Shown: positions 43,032-51,290 of the stretch, piece after piece
Layout of the letters: the number at the start of each line of letters is the position of its first letter
Numbering within the stretch: the stretch's first letter is position 1
DNA from: Alphaproteobacteria bacterium
Lineage (GTDB): Bacteria; Pseudomonadota; Alphaproteobacteria; UBA1280; UBA6503
NCBI GenBank assembly: GCA_021774615.1
Contig: JAJFIW010000004.1
Coordinates: forward strand, 1 to 64,000
Reading direction: 5' to 3'
Length of the DNA stretch: 64,000 nucleotides
Program-made: the position numbers and the translations under genes
The notes under the pieces: generated by a model
Database searches by the model: none
What the model saw: only the letters and a program-made list of their open reading frames with translations
Told to the model about the DNA's origin: nothing

Positions 43032-43556
43032 ATGCAACAGTTTACGTGCCATCATTTAGTAGATAAGCCTGAGTTACTTGATAAAGTGGCAGAAGCTGCT
43101 CAAGAGGAATGGGGGCATATTAACCCTGATGTTGGTTTAGCCGAGCGTAAAGAATACATACAGCGTCATATGCAGTATAGCGGTGTTGAACAAATGCTAG
43201 TTGCAGTTGACGACAATAACGACTTTGCAGGCATGGCGGGGCTTACTTCTCATGATATGAGAAACCGTAAAGACTTATTCGGGTGGCTTACAATTTTGTA
43301 TGTATTGCCAAAATATCGGGGCTTAGGTCTCGGGACTTGGCTTACTATGCAGGTTGAGGCACAAGCTATAGGTGAAGGGCTAGAAACCATTTATCTATAT
43401 ACCCACGATGCACAAGACTTTTATAGTTCAATTGGCTGGGAGAAACAGGAAGACTCGTCCTATTTTGGATATCCAGTAACGATTATGTGTAAAAGATTAG
43501 TAGCAGTGTTAGAGCAAACACCAAACAATATATACCCATTTAATACAGGGAATTAA
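43032..43556 (+). CDS. GNAT-family N-acetyltransferase
   Basis: A roughly 174-residue single-domain acetyltransferase. The acetyl-CoA site is visible as LYVLPKYRGLGLGTWLT (the Q/RxxGxG/A form), after a beta bulge DDNNDFAGMAGLT. YLYTHDAQDFYSSIGWEK fits motif B. The acceptor is unknown. I begin at ATG 43032 with GAGGA 4-5 nt upstream, because a longer frame would run through the hairpin before it. It splits dnaK from dnaJ, which are usually adjacent. dnaJ starts 6 nt after its stop. Confidence 0.86.
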   Translation: MQQFTCHHLVDKPELLDKVAEAAQEEWGHINPDVGLAERKEYIQRHMQYSGVEQMLVAVDDNNDFAGMAGLTSHDMRNRKDLFGWLTILYVLPKYRGLGLGTWLTMQVEAQAIGEGLETIYLYTHDAQDFYSSIGWEKQEDSSYFGYPVTIMCKRLVAVLEQTPNNIYPFNTGN

Positions 43557-43562
43557 CATACT

Positions 43563-44714
43563 ATGGCTAAAAGAGATTTTTACGAAGTTCTAGGTGTAAA
43601 AAAAGACGCAACAGATGCGGACTTAAAGAAAGCTTATCGTAAACTAGCGATGAAGTACCACCCAGACCGTAATAAAGACGATAAAGCAGCAGAAAAAAGC
43701 TTTAAAGAAGTAGGCGAAGCTTACGAAATTCTTAAAGATGCACAAAAACGTGCTGCTTACGACCGTATGGGGCATGCTGCTTTTGATGGTGGTATGGGCG
43801 GCGGTGGTGGCGCTCGTGGTGGCGGGTTTGGTGGCTTCCAACAAGCTGACGCTGAGCATTTCTCCGATATGTTCGAAGACATGTTTGGTGATGTTTTTGG
43901 TGGTGGTAGAGGGCCTGCTGGCCGTAGCCATGGTTTGCGTGGTGCAGACTTGCGCTATAACTTAACCATTAGCCTTGAAGACGCTTATAACGGCAAAACG
44001 GTTAAAGTTAAAGTGCCAACGGCGGTATCTTGCAAAACATGTAGTGGTAGTGGTGCTAAAAAAGGAACTAAGCCTAAAGCTTGTACTGGTTGCGGTGGTG
44101 CAGGCCAAGTTAGGGTGCAGCAAGGCTTCTTCTCGATGGCTCGTACGTGCCCAGCGTGTGGCGGAGCGGGGCAGATTATTGTTGATAAATGTACCGATTG
44201 CTACGGACATGGCCGTGTTCAGGAAGAAAAAAATATTCAGGTTAAAATACCTGCTGGCGTTGACGACAACACCCGTATCCGCCTTTCTGGCGAGGGTGAA
44301 GCTGGTACTAATGGTGGCGGCACAGGGGACTTATATATTTTCATTACGGTTAAAGACCACCAAGTATTCCACCGTGAAGGTAGCGACTTATTGGTTGAAA
44401 TGCCGGTACAGTTCACAATGGCAGCCTTGGGTGGCAGCCTAGAGGTACCTGTGCTTGATGGTGGACGAGTTAAAATTACTATCCCCGAAGGCACCCAACC
44501 TAATCAACAATTTAGGATTAAAGGCAAAGGCATGCCTGCACGAAGTGCACTTGGCTACGGAGACTTATACGTTAATGCCCAAGTAGAAGTACCAAGCAAG
44601 TTAAACAAAAAGCAAAAAGAACTACTTAACCAGCTCCAAGACAGCCTCAGTAGCGGTAAGCACACCCCCCACTCTGACAGCTTTACCGATAAAATTAAGA
44701 AGTTCTGGAGTTAG
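43563..44714 (+). CDS. dnaJ: Chaperone DnaJ (Hsp40, type A)
   Basis: This co-chaperone delivers substrates to DnaK and stimulates its ATPase. At 383 residues: J-domain with KYHPDRN (HPD), a Gly/Phe-rich linker ([17 protein letters not shown]), four zinc-binding CxxCxGxG-type repeats ([32 protein letters not shown]), and the C-terminal substrate domains. It forms one transcription unit with the acetyltransferase gene. A strong two-way terminator follows. Confidence 0.98.
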   Translation: MAKRDFYEVLGVKKDATDADLKKAYRKLAMKYHPDRNKDDKAAEKSFKEVGEAYEILKDAQKRAAYDRMGHAAFDGGMGGGGGARGGGFGGFQQADAEHFSDMFEDMFGDVFGGGRGPAGRSHGLRGADLRYNLTISLEDAYNGKTVKVKVPTAVSCKTCSGSGAKKGTKPKACTGCGGAGQVRVQQGFFSMARTCPACGGAGQIIVDKCTDCYGHGRVQEEKNIQVKIPAGVDDNTRIRLSGEGEAGTNGGGTGDLYIFITVKDHQVFHREGSDLLVEMPVQFTMAALGGSLEVPVLDGGRVKITIPEGTQPNQQFRIKGKGMPARSALGYGDLYVNAQVEVPSKLNKKQKELLNQLQDSLSSGKHTPHSDSFTDKIKKFWS

Positions 44715-44735
44715 TTAAACCTTCCTTATAAATGC

Positions 44736-44774
44736 AATAAATGCGTCACCTAAAAAGGTGACGCATTTATTTTT
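44736..44774. terminator. Bidirectional terminator
   Basis: A 16-bp perfect stem (inner arms ATGCGTCACCT / AGGTGACGCAT, AAAA loop) is flanked by an A run on one side and a T run on the other. It serves dnaJ on the plus strand and can serve the opposite gene on the minus strand. Confidence 0.85.
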
Positions 44775-44782
44775 GCTTGTCG

Positions 44783-45523
44783 TTATTTAGCTAAGATTGT
44801 ATCAACCATTGGGTCTTCAACTATCCATAACTCAGGGCAGGTGGAGACATGCTCATTTTTCAGAATCTGTATGCAAGTTTTCCCTATTAAATAAGAGGCA
44901 CTTAGCTCGATACCATCACGAAAAAGCATACCGTGGGTGCGGGCATAGGCATCTTCCACTATTTTACGGTAATCAAGTGCTAACCCTTGGCCATAGTACG
45001 CCATATAGGTTTCTTCCTGCCATTTGTAGGCTAGCTTAATTGGAACCTCTGTAGATACCATACTATTATCGTGGTTAAATATAACCTTCTGCGTCACACT
45101 GCCATTAGTATCTCTTAGGTTATATGTGTCTAAGCTATGGTAATAGATATCAATATACAGAGTTCCCTCATCATGGAGAGCTACTGTTCTTTGTTGGTCA
45201 TTACCAACCTTAACCGCAATATGATCTTTATATACTATGGTTATATTAAGCATAATAGCTATTGCATAAATAACGACTGATGCTAGTGCATACCCTGCGA
45301 TTGTATTAACCGTCTTGTTTTTTTCAGTTTCGGTTTCTTTGCCAAAATAGTTAATTATAGCCATGATAACTACGGCAATGATTACTATCCCCAAACCAAT
45401 AAGGAAAACTGAACCTGTACTAACAAAACCAGTATCCCAAGCATTATAAAATACTATTGCTAAAGGTATGCTTACAATAGTTGCTGGAATTAGAATAATA
45501 AAAATAAAAATGTCTTTTAACAT
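44783..45523 (-). CDS. Unrecognised membrane protein with an SPFH-like soluble part
   Basis: A 246-residue protein with three predicted membrane segments (about 4-24, 36-58, 74-97). A soluble C-terminal part follows, with the pattern VPIKLAYKWQEETYMAYYG and ALDYRKIVEDAYARTHGMLFRDGIELSA, reminiscent of band-7/SPFH domains (prohibitin-like). This similarity is by eye and uncertain. Two late cysteines could form a disulfide. It is a single-gene unit. Its promoter and pyrimidine-rich leader resemble those of the unknown paralogs and proteases. AGGAGG is 7 nt from the ATG. Confidence 0.75.
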   Translation of the reverse strand: MLKDIFIFIILIPATIVSIPLAIVFYNAWDTGFVSTGSVFLIGLGIVIIAVVIMAIINYFGKETETEKNKTVNTIAGYALASVVIYAIAIMLNITIVYKDHIAVKVGNDQQRTVALHDEGTLYIDIYYHSLDTYNLRDTNGSVTQKVIFNHDNSMVSTEVPIKLAYKWQEETYMAYYGQGLALDYRKIVEDAYARTHGMLFRDGIELSASYLIGKTCIQILKNEHVSTCPELWIVEDPMVDTILAK

Positions 45524-45530
45524 AGAAAAA

Positions 45531-45617
45531 CCTCCTGAAGAGTAAAAAAAGAAGAGAAAAATAAGATATAATCTAGAACTGTACGAGCTGTATACTATTT
45601 CGGAACTGTTTAATCAA
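45531..45617 (-). promoter_or_regulatory. Promoter and pyrimidine-rich leader of the SPFH-like gene
   Basis: Read on the minus strand: -35 TTGATT (45617-45612), 17-bp spacer, -10 TATACA (45594-45589). A tract beginning TCTTATTTTTCTCTTC (45541-45568) and Shine-Dalgarno AGGAGG (45536-45531) follow. The -35 overlaps the 3' end of nth. Confidence 0.6.
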
Positions 45618-46264
45618 GCTACTTTCTCAGAGAAATGGCACAAATGGGCAACCGCACAAGTGCTGCACTTTGGTTTGCGTGCTAGGCATACGTAGCGGCC
45701 GTGGAGGATTAGCCAGTGGTGGGCGTTGGCAATATAGTCTTTAGGGACTCGCTTTAATAGCCCTTTTTCTACATCGAGTGGAGTTTTACCAATAGCAAGG
45801 CCAGTACGGTTACCCATGCGGAAAACATGAGTATCAACCGCAATTGTAGGGGCTGCAAAAAGGGTGTTACGTACTACGTTTGCAGTTTTCCTGCCAACTC
45901 CGGGTAGGCTTTCTAGTGCTTTTTGGTCGTCTAGTACTTTGCTGTCAAATACATCTATTAGCCTTTTTGACAGTGCAATAACATTTTTAGCTTTGTTATG
46001 GTATAGGCCAATTGTTTTGATATATGTTTTAAGCTTGTCTTCACCAAGGGCAAACATTTTTTCAGGGGTGTCGGCTATTTTGAATAAGTCTTTGGTAGCT
46101 TTATTAACCCCAACATCGGTCGCTTGTGCCGACAGCACCACTGCTACTAAAAGGGTAAAGGGGTTGCTATATTCTAGCTCGGTTGTGGGTGTGGGGTCAT
46201 TGCGTGCCCAGATAAGGAACATTTCGGCAATTTCGGCTTTGGTCATAGGTTTACTATTTGCCAT
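45614..46264 (-). CDS. nth: Endonuclease III
   Basis: This base-excision repair glycosylase/AP lyase removes oxidised pyrimidines. The helix-hairpin-helix LPGVGRKTANVV contains the catalytic Lys, DTHVFRMGNRTGL contains the catalytic Asp, and the 4Fe-4S loop is CLARKPKCSTCAVAHLC. I begin at ATG 46264 (MANSKPMTKAEI, 216 residues). A GTG 36 nt upstream in frame would lie deeper inside the preceding gene. It overlaps the end of the FemAB-like gene by 11 bp, so the two are translationally linked. Confidence 0.96.
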   Translation of the reverse strand: MANSKPMTKAEIAEMFLIWARNDPTPTTELEYSNPFTLLVAVVLSAQATDVGVNKATKDLFKIADTPEKMFALGEDKLKTYIKTIGLYHNKAKNVIALSKRLIDVFDSKVLDDQKALESLPGVGRKTANVVRNTLFAAPTIAVDTHVFRMGNRTGLAIGKTPLDVEKGLLKRVPKDYIANAHHWLILHGRYVCLARKPKCSTCAVAHLCHFSEKVA

Positions 46265-47234
46265 TATTCCAGTTCCCGATGAGTTTATAGGGTTTGCCAC
46301 CTACGCCTTCTTTAAATGTATTAATACCTTCGGCCATAGGGTGGGTTCCGCCTAGGTCTAGCCCTGTTATGCCCATATTCTTTAGCGCTTCTATTCCTTT
46401 AAATAATAGCGCATTGTGTGCGGCTATGTTACGCCCTCGCTCGTTGTTCCACCCTACAAGGTAAGTTGCAGCTTTGCCATGGGTTACAAAAAGTTGCATC
46501 GCCATAAGCTCGCCCTCGTACCATGCTTCTAGAAGTAGCCACTCTTGTGTGCGGCAATTTTTATATAATCCTCGTAAAAATTTTGCAGATGGGCCACGGT
46601 ATTTTTTTTTATAGCGGTCGGCAATGTAGCCTTTAAGCATATCGTGGATAGCAACCTTGGTTGGGTCTGTTATTATCTGGAATTGGAATTTCTCTGATTT
46701 TTTAAGTTTTGAACGCCAGTTTGCCTTAAACTTTTGCCTTATTTCCAGCAATGGTGGGGTTATATCAAGCCAGATAGACATATACTTTTCGCTTTTTGAG
46801 GGCATAAAACCAGCTTGTTCTAATAAAGAATAATTTTGTGGGGTGTCTGTTAGCTCTGGCATAAAACTAAGCCGCCTAAAACGTTCTTTTGGCCATGTTT
46901 GGCACAGCGCCGTTAGCGCCTCTAACACCCAAGACGCAGGAGGGTTATCTACCAACCAAATAGGGCCACGATGGATGTATATAGTCTCAAAGAAAGCAAA
47001 TTTATGGGTTGCCACCATAACCAATGCTACAGGCTCGCCCTTGTGCTTAAACACCCCAAAACGAGGCCACTGCTTATAAAGCATTAGATTGGTTTTGGCA
47101 TATGCCCAACTAAGTAAAATGTTAGAACGTGGTGCTAATGCAAGTAGTTCTTTCCACTCACCAACGGTAACATCATCCCACGATAGGGAAAGTTCATCAC
47201 CATCAGGAATAATTGAAAGAGCTGGTTGTGGCAT
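46254..47234 (-). CDS. FemAB/GNAT-fold aminoacyl or peptidyl transferase-like protein
   Basis: A 326-residue protein with two GNAT-like folds as in FemX/FemAB or lipid II:glycine transferases. The second half shows EGELMAMQLFVTHGKAATYLVGWNNERGRNIAAHNALLFKGIEALKNMGITGLDLGG and GINTFKEGVGGKP, which matches the C-terminal signature of that superfamily. Such proteins can add amino acids to peptidoglycan or act on other acyl acceptors. The actual substrate is unknown. galU lies directly upstream (14 nt), which fits an envelope role. Confidence 0.85.
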   Translation of the reverse strand: MPQPALSIIPDGDELSLSWDDVTVGEWKELLALAPRSNILLSWAYAKTNLMLYKQWPRFGVFKHKGEPVALVMVATHKFAFFETIYIHRGPIWLVDNPPASWVLEALTALCQTWPKERFRRLSFMPELTDTPQNYSLLEQAGFMPSKSEKYMSIWLDITPPLLEIRQKFKANWRSKLKKSEKFQFQIITDPTKVAIHDMLKGYIADRYKKKYRGPSAKFLRGLYKNCRTQEWLLLEAWYEGELMAMQLFVTHGKAATYLVGWNNERGRNIAAHNALLFKGIEALKNMGITGLDLGGTHPMAEGINTFKEGVGGKPYKLIGNWNNGK

Positions 47235-47248
47235 TATTCCCTTGTCGA

Positions 47249-48208
47249 TTAGTTAATTAATGTACTTTTAGTAGTGGCAGGCTCTTCTTGCATTGTGCTA
47301 ATACAGTCGCTTTGTACTGGTACCATGCCTTGGTTCTCTAGGAACATCTGTAAGCGTGGTGCAATATAAGGGTCTTGCATTGCAAAGAATAAGTTTGCTA
47401 TCTGGAAGCCAACTTTGTCGCCACAGTCAAAGCGCTTGCCATCGTTAAGGTAGCCGTAGAAGCCTTCTTCTTTAGCGATTTGATGCATAGCATCAGTAAT
47501 TTGGATTTCACCACCATGCCCTGGCTCGGTATTTTCTAGAATATCAAGAATACGTGGAGTCAAAACATAGCGACCTGTAATTGCATAGTTAGATGGTGCT
47601 TTCTCAGGGGATGGTTTCTCTACAAAACCTTGTACTGGTGCGTGGTTGTTTACCATGCTACTGCCGTTAACGTCCAAAACACCGTATTTACTGATGTGTT
47701 GGCGAGGAACAGATGAAGACAGAACTACAGATTTACCAGTTTCATTATAAAGATTGCACATTTCTTTAAGGCAATGGCCAGTGCCTTTTTTGTGCCAATT
47801 CATGTCGTCTGGCAAAAGTAGAGCAAATGGTTCGTCACCGATAATTTCTTTTGCACACCAAACCGCATGCCCAAGCCCTTTTGGCTCACCTTGGCGGGTG
47901 TAATAAACGCGGATACCATCGGGGATAATGTTTTGAAGTAAGCTAACTTCTTCATTTTTACCACGTTTTTTAAGAGTCTCGATAAGTTCGTAAGAAATGT
48001 CGAAATGGTTTTCGATTGCGGATTTCTCGCGGCCAGTAACAAAGATAATTTCGGTAATACCAGCGGCAATAGCTTCTTCTACAGCATATTGGATAATAGG
48101 TTTATCTACCACGGTTAGCATTTCTTTTGGCATTGCTTTTGTTGCAGGTAAAAATCTTGTTCCAAGGCCAGCAACAGGTAATACAGCTTTACGAATAGGT
48201 TTATGCAT
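47249..48208 (-). CDS. galU: UTP-glucose-1-phosphate uridylyltransferase GalU
   Basis: This enzyme makes UDP-glucose from UTP and glucose-1-phosphate for LPS and other glycans. At 319 residues: AVLPVAGLGTRFLPATKAMPKEML (8-31), IIQYAVEEA, GLGHAVWCAKEIIGDEPFALLLPDD, VEKPSPEKAPSNYAITGRY and RFDCGDKVGF. A C-terminal extension of about 25 residues (QSDCISTMQEEPATTKS) exceeds the usual end. Together with the minus-strand genes upstream it suggests a small glycan-making cluster. Confidence 0.97.
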   Translation of the reverse strand: MHKPIRKAVLPVAGLGTRFLPATKAMPKEMLTVVDKPIIQYAVEEAIAAGITEIIFVTGREKSAIENHFDISYELIETLKKRGKNEEVSLLQNIIPDGIRVYYTRQGEPKGLGHAVWCAKEIIGDEPFALLLPDDMNWHKKGTGHCLKEMCNLYNETGKSVVLSSSVPRQHISKYGVLDVNGSSMVNNHAPVQGFVEKPSPEKAPSNYAITGRYVLTPRILDILENTEPGHGGEIQITDAMHQIAKEEGFYGYLNDGKRFDCGDKVGFQIANLFFAMQDPYIAPRLQMFLENQGMVPVQSDCISTMQEEPATTKSTLIN

Positions 48209-48231
48209 AATAGTAGTAGTCCTTTAAATTT

Positions 48232-49167
48232 TTAGCCCTCGAGCCATTTTATTCTACCTGCTACTACTGCTAATATAAAGCTAGCAAACAGGAGTGTATA
48301 CAAACTTGTATGGGCAACATAACCGAAAATCGCTAGTAAGAATAGTAAAAAATTAATTTTACTAACCCGCCATAAAACTTGAGCATGAGTCATACCTAAG
48401 TCAAGTGCGCGGTGGTACCAAAGATTATTGGCAGTTATATTAACTTTCCCAGTTTTTAATATAGTAATAATAAGGGTTGTTATTATGTCTGCAATGGGTA
48501 ATAGAGCTAAGGTAATTAAAGACCATGTGTTAGTACCACTAGCAATTGCTAAAATAAATAACCCACCTAGCATAAACCCTATCCACGAGCTACCTACATA
48601 ACCAACTTCTAAAAGAGCCTTAGGGCGGTTAAAACGAATAAAACCAATGCAACAACCAGCAATAACTAACGCTGGTAACACAACCACTTTTGCTATAATC
48701 GATAAACCTATAGCTATTATAATAGTAGTTACAGGGATATAACCATCTACTTTGTCCATTAGGCGGTAGGTTTGGATTAGTGTAAGCCAAAGCCCAGCTA
48801 GCACCATGCGGTCAACCCATAGTGGGACATCGTTTATAATTTGCGGCAAAAATATTAAAGAACCACCAACCGCCAAAATATTAATAGCCATATAACGCCA
48901 AGGGGCACGGTTTTTAGTGTCTTGTTGCCAGCCGCTGTGGGCAATCATCAGTCCAAATACAAGCAATGACACAGTCGTAATTATAGGTAATTGCGGTATA
49001 GGGAATTTAAAAGACGCTGCAACTGCAAGTAAAAGGCTAGTTGTGGCAACCAATACTACTAGACCACCACCAGCAAGAGTACTTCTTTTTTTACAAAAAC
49101 TAAGCGTTCTTGGTAAAAGAGCACTGGTTAAAATAAATGGTAAAACAATGGCTATAGAATCAAGCAT
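48232..49167 (-). CDS. MraY/WecA-family glycosyl-1-phosphate transferase-like protein
   Basis: A 311-residue polytopic membrane protein with about 9-10 segments. Family marks are the cytoplasmic DKVDGYIPV (like the DNxDG catalytic motif), IADIITTLIITI, and a His-containing loop LWYHRALDLGMTHAQVL near the end. WecA/MraY enzymes place the first sugar phosphate on undecaprenyl phosphate. This one probably initiates a surface polysaccharide or O-antigen. Its start overlaps the preceding reading frame by 8 bp. Confidence 0.82.
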   Translation of the reverse strand: MLDSIAIVLPFILTSALLPRTLSFCKKRSTLAGGGLVVLVATTSLLLAVAASFKFPIPQLPIITTVSLLVFGLMIAHSGWQQDTKNRAPWRYMAINILAVGGSLIFLPQIINDVPLWVDRMVLAGLWLTLIQTYRLMDKVDGYIPVTTIIIAIGLSIIAKVVVLPALVIAGCCIGFIRFNRPKALLEVGYVGSSWIGFMLGGLFILAIASGTNTWSLITLALLPIADIITTLIITILKTGKVNITANNLWYHRALDLGMTHAQVLWRVSKINFLLFLLAIFGYVAHTSLYTLLFASFILAVVAGRIKWLEG

Positions 49168-50038
49168 GGGGCGGTACTAACTCATCTAAAATTATATCGA
49201 ATGGTTGGGGGTTAAACCCAAAGTCATGGAGCGCATTTTCTTGGGTAAATATACTGTCTTTTCTTACTTTTAATATAGAAAGCGGCGCTGGTTTACTATA
49301 AGGGAAGTGGTGGTGTATATTATGGATAAAGAATAATGATGCAAGTATATTTGGTATAGGCACTACCTTGTGTTTACCCATTTTTTTACAGAAAACACTA
49401 AGCATCGCGTGGATTGTTAAAGGTTTTTGCCCGCATATATTGTATTTACGACAAAAAGTATGGTCACTAAAAAATGCTGTAGCAATTGCTCTTGCTATGT
49501 CACTCACGTGGATAGGGCGCAGGTGTTTACGTAAGGTATTGTTAGGGACAAAAATAAAGCTAGATTTTCTCTTTTTTAGCTTATTTATTAATTTTGTAAG
49601 TGGGTCATTTTTAAGCCCACACAACAAAGAAGAGTTTAATAAGGTCCAATCTAAGAAAGATTTGTGTAAAGTTGCTTCAGCTTCTTCAACAACTGCTCTA
49701 AGCCGCATATTGCCTGGCATATAGTTTGTAGCCATTGAGAAAAATAGTACTCTTTTAACTCCATTTTTTTCACACAGGTTTACTATGTACTTAGTATTGC
49801 CATCTTCAATTGGATTAAGACATATAAGACCATCTGCAGTTTTAAGGGCACTAGATAGGCTACCCTCATCGGTAAAGGGTGCCTCAATTGGTTTTACACC
49901 ATGAATATGAACAAGCATTTCTTCAGCTTGAGGGTGGAGTAGAGAGTAAGAGCAATCGTCATTATTTTTAATAAGGTAATTAAGCACGTTACGAGTAACG
50001 GCATAGTCATCACCAATAACGAGGATATTAGTTGTCAT
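49160..50038 (-). CDS. NAD(P)-binding sugar epimerase/dehydratase-like protein
   Basis: A 292-residue extended-SDR or NmrA-like Rossmann protein. The N-terminal nucleotide-binding motif is degenerate (VIGDDYAVTRNVLNYL in place of GxxGxxG). The classic YxxxK pair is not obvious, so catalytic competence is uncertain. The segment WTLLNSSLLCG and the later IHVSDIARAI match the superfamily pattern. It lies between a glycosyltransferase and a WecA-like gene with overlaps and 1-nt gaps, so a role in sugar-nucleotide or lipid-linked sugar modification is inferred. Confidence 0.7.
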   Translation of the reverse strand: MTTNILVIGDDYAVTRNVLNYLIKNNDDCSYSLLHPQAEEMLVHIHGVKPIEAPFTDEGSLSSALKTADGLICLNPIEDGNTKYIVNLCEKNGVKRVLFFSMATNYMPGNMRLRAVVEEAEATLHKSFLDWTLLNSSLLCGLKNDPLTKLINKLKKRKSSFIFVPNNTLRKHLRPIHVSDIARAIATAFFSDHTFCRKYNICGQKPLTIHAMLSVFCKKMGKHKVVPIPNILASLFFIHNIHHHFPYSKPAPLSILKVRKDSIFTQENALHDFGFNPQPFDIILDELVPPHA

Positions 50039-50039
50039 G

Positions 50040-51290
50040 CTAGCTTATCCCTAGTGTATTCTTTAATACATTTAGATAGTCGTTTGCTAATTTACTATAA
50101 AGGAAATTATCGCTAACCCATTTTTGCCCTTTTAGGCCAAGTAGCTTTGCTTTATCGGGGTTGTCTATCAGTTTTAAAATAGCATAGGCAATCTTTTCGC
50201 TATTTTCTGGGGGAACTATTAGTGCAGTCCGTGATTTGTTAATGGCTTCTGCAGTTTCGCCCGCTGCAGAGGCAATACATGGCTTTCCACTGCTCATAGA
50301 CTCAAACAATTTTGGGGGGATAATACTTTTTAGACCTTCAATATCTTTAAGTGGAATAAGACATATATCTGCTAAGCCGTAAAATGTACTATTACGCTGC
50401 AAGTCTTGAGTATGTATAAATTGCATATTAGGCAGACCACGCGAAATAGACTTTAACCTTTGTTTGTCGCTACCATCACCCACCAATAGGAATAAGATAT
50501 CGCTACGTGATAATAGCATTTTAGCGGCATCTATAACTTGGCCCAATGCTTGTGCGTTTTCGTGCTCACCCATATACATAACAACTTTAGTCATCGGGCT
50601 AATTTGTAGTTCGGTGCGTAGGCGCTCTACCGAACCATCTTTTAAAGCTTGCTCGGTTTTTATTATCTCATCATCGTCAGCACCATTACTAATAACATGG
50701 ATTTTTCTTCTAGGGATACCTCTGCTAACTAGGCTTTCTGCTAGTTTATCGGTTACTGTAATAATTGCGTCAGCTCGCTTATAAAGGAACATTTCCACTT
50801 TTATTAAGAAATCTAGAATTTTGCCATCTTTTAGTAAACCAAGTTCAATAAATGAGCTTGGCCAAAGCTCGCGTACTTCAAATATAAATTTTGCACCAAA
50901 CCTAAGCGATAGCACCCATGCACTAATAGTAGGTATAAATGATGGCGAGCTTGCAATAATCACATCAGGGCTGCCGCCAGATGGCAAAATTATATTTTTC
51001 AATAAGCTTAGTGCAAAGGTTGCTTGCCTAATAAGTCTTGATTTAGTTGTTTTTTCTGGGGAAAGGTGCAGCCAATGTCGGTAAACATGCACTCCATCTA
51101 TTTCTTCCGTCATGAAAGAAGACTTATTCTGGTAAGGCTCGTATAAGTGATTATTAGGGTAACTAGGCATAGCAGTAAGCACTGATACATCAATATCAGA
51201 TTTTTGCCATTGCTTTGCAAGGCTAGCTAATCGCACCGATGGTGTGCATGGCTCAGGCTTAAAAGCTTGGGATATTACCCAGATACGCAT
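50040..51290 (-). CDS. Glycosyltransferase family 4 protein
   Basis: A 416-residue cytoplasmic GT-B transferase. The N-terminal glycosyl acceptor domain starts MRIWVISQAFKPEPCTPSVRLASLAKQW. The C-terminal GT1/4 domain has VVMYMGEHENAQALGQVIDAA, LLVGDGSDKQRLKSI, and the nucleotide-sugar contact GLKSIIPPKLFESMSSGKPCIASAAGETAEAI. Closest by style to WbuB/colanic-acid-type transferases. The gene abuts its neighbours on both sides, in line with one polysaccharide operon. Confidence 0.9.
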   Translation of the reverse strand: MRIWVISQAFKPEPCTPSVRLASLAKQWQKSDIDVSVLTAMPSYPNNHLYEPYQNKSSFMTEEIDGVHVYRHWLHLSPEKTTKSRLIRQATFALSLLKNIILPSGGSPDVIIASSPSFIPTISAWVLSLRFGAKFIFEVRELWPSSFIELGLLKDGKILDFLIKVEMFLYKRADAIITVTDKLAESLVSRGIPRRKIHVISNGADDDEIIKTEQALKDGSVERLRTELQISPMTKVVMYMGEHENAQALGQVIDAAKMLLSRSDILFLLVGDGSDKQRLKSISRGLPNMQFIHTQDLQRNSTFYGLADICLIPLKDIEGLKSIIPPKLFESMSSGKPCIASAAGETAEAINKSRTALIVPPENSEKIAYAILKLIDNPDKAKLLGLKGQKWVSDNFLYSKLANDYLNVLKNTLGIS

